A program made the position numbers and the translations under genes. From Adenophora triphylla var. japonica (taxonomy: Eukaryota; Streptophyta; Magnoliopsida; Asterales; Campanulaceae), in the NCBI GenBank assembly GCA_022495995.1, contig JAFEMH010002499.1, positions 62,001 to 126,000 of the forward strand: DNA of 64,000 bases, read 5' to 3'. Positions within the stretch are counted from its first letter, which is position 1, and each line of letters starts with the position of its first letter. Of the stretch, positions 56,456-64,000 are shown one piece after another. Below the pieces are notes generated by a model. The model was not told the DNA's origin. It worked only from the letters and a program-made list of their open reading frames with translations, and searched no databases.

Positions 56456-59072
56456 ATGGATCAAGAGGGGAACATCGTGCCTAGACAAGCGCGTAGAACC
56501 TTGTCACAAGCCGTGAGGATGAGGCGGAGGGAATTCATTCGGACCGAGTGAAAATACGACTTCACTACACCTCCTTCCGAGTTCTATCCCGGCAAGAGGG
56601 AGCACAAATCAATGAAACCTCAATCGATTGGGGTAATCACTCTTGATTTGCTTGATTTCGTCAATTTTGGTTGAATTTTGATTGATTTAGGGCTTCACCC
56701 GATTTTTGGGAATTTTTTGAATTTTTCTTGCGATTATTTGACGCTTTTAGAAATTTGATAATTAACCTATGAGGCTATGGACATAAATAAACATGCAAGT
56801 GCAATTTATTTGAGAAAAATATGAGAATGACTCATTTTTTGAAAATAAAGTAAGAAAAATAATGTCTAAAATGTGACGGAGTTCTTGCATGTGCTAGAAC
56901 TAGGTCAATTTCTGATCATGGATGGGAAAACAAGATTTTGGATGAGGAAAAGGATTCATGCATGCCATCTTGAAAAATTAAAGCTTATGTGCAAAAAATT
57001 TTGTGAAAATTGGACTTTTTATATTTGGGAGAGCAATGTGCTCGGGATGACGTGTTTCAAATGATGAAAGACACGTGTTCTAGGCAAATGATGCTAGAAA
57101 TCTCTTACGAATGCTTTCTTTGGCAATATGTGCACATTTTGTGAGTATATGCATGCTTTTGAGATGAAATGAAGGACTAACAGGTTTCTGCTGTGTTTTC
57201 CCACAGGAGAGCAAGTCGAGGGGACCTGCGGAGGTGGCGGTGAAGTTGTGAGATAGGATGCCCAACTTCAAAAAGGATGGCGTGAATCCTAAGCAGCTGG
57301 TGATGGCGACTGGGCTTCATTCTTTCATCGAGGCTATCAGTAGAGGTATTCACGTGACCTCTAAGAGCAAGGGGTTAGTCCAGGCCCTTTCGGAGTTCTG
57401 GTGGGACACCACTCACAGCTTTCATCTTAGCTGGGGAGAGATTACGGTGACTCCCGCCGACTTCACTGCCATTACTGGCTTGAGGTTCACTGGTAGGCCT
57501 GTGACTTGGAGAGATCACATTTCTGCGGCCGAGTTCAGAGCTTTGGTAGGATTTGACCTCCGTCCTAAGGGGCTTGGGATGGAGATGTGGTTTATTGAAG
57601 TTGAGATTCTGAGATGCATGGATGAGTTTGCAGCTAGTGAGGTGACTGCCCACCAGCTCGCGAGAGCTTTTTTATGGTTGATGCTGTCAGTCACCATTTT
57701 TGCGAACTCTGGGACATTGGCGATGCTTTGCCTGCCTTACTCTTTGGAGAACCTGGATGAGTTTGGGGAGGTCTCTTGGGGCGAGGCTGGATTGGCTGAG
57801 CTCTACTTCTCTTTGGATTTGTACAGCCGGAATAAGGCTGCATCTATGGATTGCTTTTCTTTTGCTCTTGAGGTACTCTCACTTTTCTTTTCTCTCTTTT
57901 ACTTTACTGTCTTGAGATTTTATGAGAGAAATGACCTTTTTGTTTTGAACACGCAGGTCTGGTTATGTGAGGTGATCGGGTTCTTTCCTTGGAACCAACA
58001 GAGTGATCCGACGATCTTCCCGGCCATGATTCACTGGAGGGGAGAGGCTAGAGATAAGTTCACCCGGAAGACCCGGATTACTTTTGATTACAAGACGGTG
58101 AGACCCATCATCAACCGGGATGGTCATGAGGGAGTGTACTTCTATCCCTGGGGGAGGTATCCAGAGGCTTTGATAGGGGATGCCTTGGTGGTGACCAGGC
58201 AGAGGAGATGGCTGACAGGGCTGACCTGTGATATCATTTATCTGGGGGACCGCTTCTCCAGGCAGCACAGTCATATCCCTCCGTTGGGTGCTATTACCCC
58301 TCATGACCCTCCTCCGCTCATGCTGCAGCATAGGCATTGGTCGACGGATGAGATAGAGAGGTATCAGGCTGGATTGGCGGCTGAGGAGTATTTTGACTTT
58401 GCTACCCCGTATGCCACCTTTGTGGAGGCGCAGTTGAGGACGCCGCAGAAATTAGTGAAGATAGCCACCACTCAGGGGTACGGGGAAGCAGAGCTAACTG
58501 ATCCGCCTATGCCTCCAGCTCACCTTTCCTATGTGGTGAACGGGGTATCGAGGAGGCTCAGGTGCCTATTCCAGATACGAGGGAGCCCGAGTATACTCTT
58601 CCTGCTGATAGCACTATAAGTATCTCTAGGGTCCCTTCTCTTTTCGACTTTCTTTATTTTCTGTGATTTTGAGTATTTTTGAGTTTTTCTGAGTTTTTCT
58701 CTTCTTTTCTCACAGGTTCCTGCTCGTACCTATGATGGCTTGGTACGGCAGAATAGGGGCTGGAAGGAGGTGGCTCGGTCCCTTCTGAGGAAGCTGGCTT
58801 GTGCGTCAAGAGCTACGGGGAATGCGCGAGAGCCCGAGCGCAAGAGGAGGCACGTTGGGAGCACGACCTCTACATCTTCAGCCTCAGGGTACCACTCATC
58901 ATCCACCAATGCCGTGCCTTGGGGGTGGGGGCCTAACACGGACATTTTGGAGCAGCTGGTGGAGTATGAGCAAGTAGCTGTCCACCTTTCTGACGTGAGT
59001 GATGACGAGGATCTACTTAAGGACCCTGAGTTCTATGAGCTGAGCAGCGATGAAGATGAATCGGAGGCTTAG
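56456..59072 (+). pseudogene. Plant mobile domain (PMD, aminotransferase-like) gene carried antisense in gypsy-3
   Basis: Four exons can be traced. Exon 1 is 56456-56632 (MDQEGNIVPRQARRTLSQAV, with TGA at 56549) with donor GTAATC. Exon 2 is 57207-57872 after TTTTCCCACAG (TGA at 57249, then MPNFKKDGVNPKQLVMATGL). Exon 3 runs from 57957, after ACACGCAG, to about 58615. Exon 4 is 58716-59072 after TCTCACAG. Junctions 1 and 2 are in phase 0. The PMD core is clear: FWWDTTHSFHLSWGEITVTP, DFTAITGLRFTGRPV, LARAFLWLMLSVTIF, EVSWGEAGLAELYFSLDLYS and VWLCEVIGFFPW. A frameshift near 58500-58540 precedes an acidic tail (SDVSDDEDLL, SSDEDESEA). Host PMD proteins (MAIN/MAIL type) act in silencing and genome stability; PMD copies are known inside plant transposons. 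Here it lies opposite to pol. Confidence 0.87.
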
Positions 59073-59565
59073 GGTTCCTTAGGTTCGAACTAGGAGGAAG
59101 AGAGAAACAATGAACAAAACTATGCACAATTTGCATTTTCATTATTTTATTTGGGCGCCAAGGAGGCGAAAACAATGTAATATTCTTTTATTTTCTTTTC
59201 TTATTTATGCTTTTTGACTTTTCATATTACTTGAGCCTCGAGGCAGCTTTTTTTTCTTGGAAATGGGGCGGAAATTGCGCTGGAAGGGTTTATGATGATA
59301 TGTGAATGCATGAATGGTTCTTGGGCATGTTTTTATGCAGGTTTTGTTGAGAAGTGGGGTGAGAACTCCACTTGGGCAGCAGCTTTGGCCTGCGCAGATT
59401 TTTTCTCGCAGTGAGCGGAACGAGGCCGTCCGGCCTGGTCCTGGGCAAAAGAAGCTGTGCGGCTTGGAACCTTGTCTGAACTGATTTTTTCAAATAAAAT
59501 CAAGGAAGGGCCTTTTCATTTCATTTTCTCCCTAAACTTGTCCCAACTAATCCCAAAGCATATTT
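59073..59565. other. Spacer between the two antisense genes
   Basis: AT-rich, no gene seen. AAGAAGCTGTGCGGCTT near 59450 resembles AAGAAGCTGTACGGCTTTAA near 56299 and GAAGCCGTGCGGCATTA near 54999 and 55027. A short word is therefore repeated across this element. Confidence 0.5.
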
Positions 59566-61100
59566 TTGATCAAAAATCATCAAGTTCGATCATTTTCCGT
59601 GGAAAAACCAGTCCGATTGCAAAAAGGGAAAAGGGATCATTTTCTGTCCGATCTTCAATCTTGGATGAGGCACAACTTTCAATCTCATAAGGGGCTATTC
59701 GACAACGCCTTCAAGATCAAGTATTTATGCCATTTGAAGGATCTCCCGCCTGATTGGGACCTTTTGAGGGCATCAGCAAGGTTTTGGGACGTCCGTAGAC
59801 ACGTTTACTGCTTTTCCTACAGTGAACTCGTCCCAACCTTTGAAGACTTTCGGGCATTGATTGGGGGTCCAGAATTTGAAGCCATTTCAGTTCCTTTGAC
59901 CGGGGACGTACCGGTGACTGTAAAGTTGGCATCTTTTCTGCAAATTTCTCCGGAAGAAGTCGAGGGGATAATGATAGCCCCTAACAGGATTGACATTTCT
60001 GATATCCCGAGCAGGTTTGGGTCTCCAGATACGGCTGTAACCACAGTGGATATGAATGCTTTTATCCTCTGCGTGTTCTCCTTTCTGTTTACTGTCGAGT
60101 CTTTCAGAGTCTGCTACAGTGGCCTTTTGGATATGGTCAGAGATTGCAGGGCTGGGAAAGATATTATCCCATTGATTTTGGGTGAGACACTGCATGGCAT
60201 TGACAGGATGGCTAGGGGGACCATTTCATGAGGTCTAGGAGCCCAGCTGTGCTAACTTTATGGTTACAGGAGAGGCTTGGGGCTTTGCCTGGGGCTTTGC
60301 TTACTTAGTGCCCTTGGGTGATTTCTCGGAGAGGAGCACCTAGGCAACAAGATCAGGGTAGCTGGGAGCTGATGTTGGCTCGGCTATCAACCTCGAACAT
60401 TCACTGGTGGGTACCTCATTGGAGGTTGCAGACTCGTAGGACGTTTCAGGAGTCCTACATAGTGAGGGTTCTGGGGTTATCTCTGTCCTCTTTCTACATT
60501 CCCTGCTTAGTGTCCAGGTAGTTCGGGACCTTGCAGGAGCCGTTGGACGATTGGGAGGACATCCGTACCATGGAGGTGGTGTCTTTTGACATGAGGGATC
60601 CAGCTAGCTTCTCATTTTTCTCGAGAGCGTGGACATACGCTGCTTTTCCACCCAGGGCCATTCTCAAGAGCAAGAAGAGTACCATCTTGACCAAAGCTTA
60701 CTTCGACTGGTATGAGAGGGAAATGGGGGCAACTCAGATCGTTTTGGGAGAGAGGCGTCAAGCTTTATTGGGTGCTGATTGTGACTCGAGCAGGACTCTG
60801 AGGGAGACTGAGGCCAAGGCTAGCTGCCATAACCAATCGGGTGACCTTATTAAAGACATGAAAGCCCGATATGAGAGACTATCTGAGGTTTCTCCCCTCA
60901 CTGAGGCTCAGCGGGAGGAGATACGGGCTCGTGCCAGGGCAGAGAAGGCACTCATTGACACAGGTTTGGTGGAGGCTCCAGTGAGAATTCATGAGATTGG
61001 GATGAGGGAGACTGACATCATCGATAAGAAGAGGAAGAACACTCGATGGGGTCGAGGTCGAGGAAAGAAGAACAAGGAAGACTCAGTTGAGGACAACTAA
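59566..61100 (+). pseudogene. DUF7745-like protein gene carried antisense in gypsy-3
   Basis: The open frame from 59566 includes HLKDLPPDWDLLRASARFWD, VRRHVYCFSYSELVPTFEDF and RALIGGPEFEAISVPL, the pattern of the DUF7745-type family found in many plant retroelement-associated proteins. It ends at 60231 after ILGETLHGIDRMARGTIS. Homology continues in other frames: RSPAVLTLWLQERLGAL (about 60235-60300), RQQDQGSWELMLARLSTSNI (about 60340) and LGLSLSSFYIPCLVSRQ. From 60531 to 61100 the frame has DDWEDIRTMEVVSFDM, a charged helix and a basic end (KKRKNTRWGRGRGKKNKEDS). The function is unknown. The family call is from recalled similarity, so moderate. It lies head to tail with the PMD gene and converges with pol. 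Confidence 0.7.
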
Positions 61101-61653
61101 GAGACCTATTCCGAGTACCTAGTTATTGCCTTTTGCAAACACATTAGCTTATTAGGTCTTTTTTGTATGATTTAATCTTTGTAACAGGTTAGCAGAGTCA
61201 AGAGTAGACCGTGATTGAACTCATCAAAAAGTTTTTTGACTTGTAAATAACAAAGATATTATCTTAGAATTTATTCAAGACATATTTCATGGAAACTTTA
61301 AATGTCTTATTTATTGTTTAGACCCAACCATTTCTGGCTGCCTACGTTCCCCTTTTACAAGAAAGACTAAGGGGCTCAGGTCTTCGTAGTTCATTCTGGT
61401 GAACTATTGGGATTTTTGTTGTTGTTTTTTTTTTTTTTGTTTTTTTTTATGTGCAACCCTATTTTCTGGCTAGACCGCCCTTTTTTTTAGGGTTTTCAGC
61501 CTAGCTGGGTATTACTATTTTTGCACTATATATATATTTTTTTCATTTTTTTTATGTGCAACTCTGTCTTCTGCCTAGACCGCCCTTTTTTTTTTTTAGG
61601 GTTTTCAGCCTAGCTGGGTATTACTCTTTTTGCACTATTTTTTTTGTTATTTT
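61101..61653. other. Convergent zone between antisense genes and pol
   Basis: No gene. Contains a hairpin motif at 61338-61391 and a T-rich 105-bp direct duplication (about 61449-61553 and 61554-61650). Each duplicate has CTAGACCGCCC, AGGGTTTTCAGCCTAGCTGG and T runs. The 3' ends of the two opposed transcription units meet here. Confidence 0.7.
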
Positions 61654-63991
61654 TTAGACATAGTACCGGCAGAGCTTGTCACCGTTGACTGGATGAACAA
61701 AGGGATTGCCGTCCAGGTCCGCGAGCTTCATTACTCCTCCCGAGAGTATATTCTGCACCACATACGGGCCAATCCAAACGGGTTCCCACTTTCCCAGAGG
61801 GTTGTCTCTGGTAGGGGGCTTTACTTTCAGTACTAGGTCACCCTCTTTGATGTCTCTGGCCTTGACATTTTTGTCTAATGCCCTGGTCATTCGCCTCTGG
61901 TAGGCTCGGGTGTGTTCCATGGCTTTTAGCCTCCTTTCATCAAGTAGGGCCAACTCATCATACCGGCTGCGTAACCATTCTACTTCATTGACACTGTTTT
62001 CCAGGAGGACCCTTAATGACGGGATTTTCAACTCTACTGGCAGCACCGCTTCCATCTCGTAGGTGAGGGCGAAAGGGGTTTCTCCCGTGGCTGTTCTGAC
62101 AGACGTTCTGTAGCCCCAGAGTGCCAGATGCAGCTTTTCGGGCCAGTCACGACCGCGGGTGGCCATTTTCCGGATAAATCTCTTGAGTGTCTTATTGGCA
62201 GCTTCTACTGCTCCGTTAGTCTGAGGCCTGTACGGGGATGATTTGTGGCGAGTGACTCTGAATTTTGACAGCAATCTATCGCAGTCCCCTTCAAAGTGCG
62301 ACCCGTTATCCGAAATGATCTCATTGGGCACCCCATATCTGCACATGATGTCTTCTTTGACAAACTGGGCCACTTTCTTGGAAGTGAGGACCTTATAGGA
62401 CTTGGCTTCCACCCACTTCGTGAAGTAGTCCACTGCCATTAACACAAATTCATGCCCATTGCTTCCTGTCGGGGCTATCTTCCCTATTACGTCAATGCCC
62501 CAAGTTGCCAACGGCCAAGGAGTCATCATGCAGTACAAGTCATGAGGCAGAAGATGATTGAGATTGGCAAATCGTTGGCATTTTTTGCACTCTAAGACAT
62601 GCTGAACACAATCTATTTCCATAGAAATCCTGTAGTAGCCCATTCTGAGGATCACTTGCATCAATGCTCTGGCATTCATATGAGGACCACAGGGACCATT
62701 ATGGACTTCATTCATTAGCTCTCTTGCCCTTTCTTTGGTGACACATAAGAGGAGTGGTCCTTGGTACCGCTTCTTGTACAGATCGCTCCCTAGGATGACA
62801 TAGTGAGAGGCCAGCCGCTTCAAGGCTTGCAAGCTTTTGGCTTTGATGCCTTCCCTTGGTTTACCTTCTTCATCTCTAAAAGCTGACTTCCCATCTTTGA
62901 GGATCTGGTAAATCTGATTGTACCAAGGTTCCTTGACAGGCTCAGGTCCCAAGTCTATTTTGCAACAGAAAGCCGAGGCTTCTCTTCTACCCACTCTGAA
63001 TGGTTTTATTGCCTTTCCCTCGGGGATCTCTACCAATGAGGCTAGAGTGGGCTAAGGCATCTGCAAATCTGTTCTTGTCTCTCGGCAGGTAATGGAAGGT
63101 CACTTCTCTGAACTGCTCAGTCGATTCTTCCATATAGGCATGATACCTCTGAAGATTAGGATCCATAGTCTTCTACTTGTTGGAGACCTGGTTGATGATC
63201 AGGGCTGAGTCTCCATAGACCTCGAGTTTTGACATTTCTTTCTAAGGCAGCCTCCAAACCAGCGATACAAGCTTCATACTCTGCAGCATTATTTGTGACA
63301 GGGAAGTTCAACTTGATGGTTATTGGCGTGTGCTCATCTTTCGGGTCGACTAGTAGCATTCCTGTACCATTTCCCCTTTTGTTAGCAGCCCCATCAAAGA
63401 AAAGCTGCCATCGGTTCTCAGGCTCAACTACAAAGATCCCATCATCCGGAAACTGGGGTTCAGGCCCTCGGTCCTCATTGCTAGGGAAGTTTGCCAGATG
63501 GTCTGACAGCGCTTGACCCTTGATTGCCTTTCTCGTCACATAGTTGATGTCATACTCAGCCAGGAAGAACGACCACTTTGCTAGATGCATCGAAAGGGAA
63601 GGCTTGTCGAAGATGTACTTGATGGGGTCCATTTTCGAGACCAAGTTTACAGAGAGGGCCTGCATGTAATGCTTCAGCTTACCGACTACCCAGACCAGTC
63701 CTGCACAAGTCTTTTCACATGCTGAGTAATAGAGCTCACTCCCTTGCAGCTTCCAAATGACAAAGTAAATGGCATTTTCTACCCGAGAGTCCTTCTTTTC
63801 CTGAGCCAGCATAGCCCCAACTGCTGTATCAGTAACAGTGAGATAGAGCAGAAGAGGTTTCTGTCCATATGGGGGCATAACATCGAGGGATATACTAGGT
63901 ACGCCTTGATTTGGTCGAAGGCATCCTGGCATTCCTCATTCCATTCTGTGTCCGCATTTTTCTTCATGAGCTTGAAGATGGGCTCGCACAT
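61654..63991 (-). pseudogene. gypsy-3 pol: RNase H regions and integrase (Ogre/Tat lineage)
   Basis: Reading leftwards from the window edge: the RT-RNase H junction (FKLMKKNADTEWNEECQDAF, 63970), frame-shifted RNase H (SVNLVSKMDPIKYIFDKPSL), then the second archaeal-type RNase H (WQLFFDGAANKRGNGTGMLL and NNAAEYEACIAGLEAALERN, about 63410-63230). The integrase frame 63036-61654 is open for 460 codons. Its zinc-binding region is HNGPCGPHMNARALMQVILR to CKKC, and its core is WGIDVIGKIAPTGSNGHEFV, IISDNGSHFEGD and TNGAVEAANKTL (D, D, E present). The C-terminal region ends PVNGDKLCRYYV. Double RNase H is a Tat/Ogre hallmark. Frame breaks near 63850 and 63040-63230 make pol as a whole defective, although the integrase part looks intact. 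Confidence 0.9.
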
Positions 63992-64000
63992 GGTAGTCAG

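Noticed and set aside
57873..57956. Exon sequence reading through the small PMD intron as open frame
   Set aside because: The stretch has GT-AG borders with a pyrimidine-rich interior, and the conserved block resumes exactly at VWLCEVIGFFPW, so it is an intron.
59717..60195. Minus-strand frames opposite the DUF7745-like gene, possible gypsy-3 coding sequence
   Set aside because: They show no retroelement motif, while the plus strand shows a conserved family pattern. They are complementary shadows.

Overview
The window is plant nuclear DNA, most likely from a eudicot. It is built almost entirely of nested LTR retrotransposons around one small host gene island. The evidence for a plant is Ty1/copia and Ty3/gypsy (Tat/Ogre lineage) proteins, a tRNA-derived SINE, plant MITEs, plant-type captured gene fragments (MORC, ATG16), plant mobile domain (PMD) and DUF7745-like proteins, and a plant SWIB-domain gene. 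The species cannot be fixed from sequence alone.

Layout, left to right. 1-1341 and 10155-13562: one minus-strand copia element (copia-1), split by an 8.8-kb non-autonomous Ogre-like element (LARD-1, 1342-10154, 5-bp target duplication GACGG). 13563-15548: fragment of a plus-strand Ogre-like LTR carrying a SINE (13670-13918). 15549-18180: 5' end of a second minus-strand copia (copia-2). 18180-29406: a decayed plus-strand Tat gypsy (gypsy-1) with pol, a 49-bp tandem array, an antisense ORF and a 3' LTR. It is split by a young 5.5-kb LTR element (LARD-2, 21801-27286, target duplication GTTAC) that holds fragments of a MORC gene and an intronless ATG16 copy. 29820-35532: copia-4, a nearly complete but dead copia element. 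35533-40168: the host island, with two MITEs, a two-exon SWIB-domain gene (minus strand) and a telobox-rich upstream region. 40169-41855: truncated minus-strand copia-5. 41856-53430: plus-strand copia-6, broken by copia-3 (42403-50246, inserted in its LTR) and by a 1-kb solo LTR (52182-53188, target duplication ATGAC). 53431-64000: a minus-strand Ogre/Tat gypsy (gypsy-3) that runs off the window. Between its pol and 3' LTR it carries two genes on the opposite strand: an intron-containing PMD gene and a DUF7745-like gene.

Three signals stand out. First, nearly every LTR family here has its own short, GC-rich, near-palindromic word repeated several times, mostly just upstream of its TATA box; the words differ between families but the design recurs. 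Second, both Tat/Ogre elements carry accessory genes antisense to pol. In gypsy-3 the PMD gene keeps introns, which makes sense because splice signals on the antisense strand are invisible in the genomic RNA. Short hairpin-forming motifs sit on both sides of this accessory zone. Third, LARD-2 has picked up pieces of a gene family used in transposon silencing (MORC) and of an autophagy gene (ATG16). In-frame stops in the dead elements mostly look like C-to-T changes (CGA, CAA or CAG to stop), as expected from decay of methylated DNA.

LTR and TSD boundaries were read by eye. Those marked approximate lack a second copy to define them.
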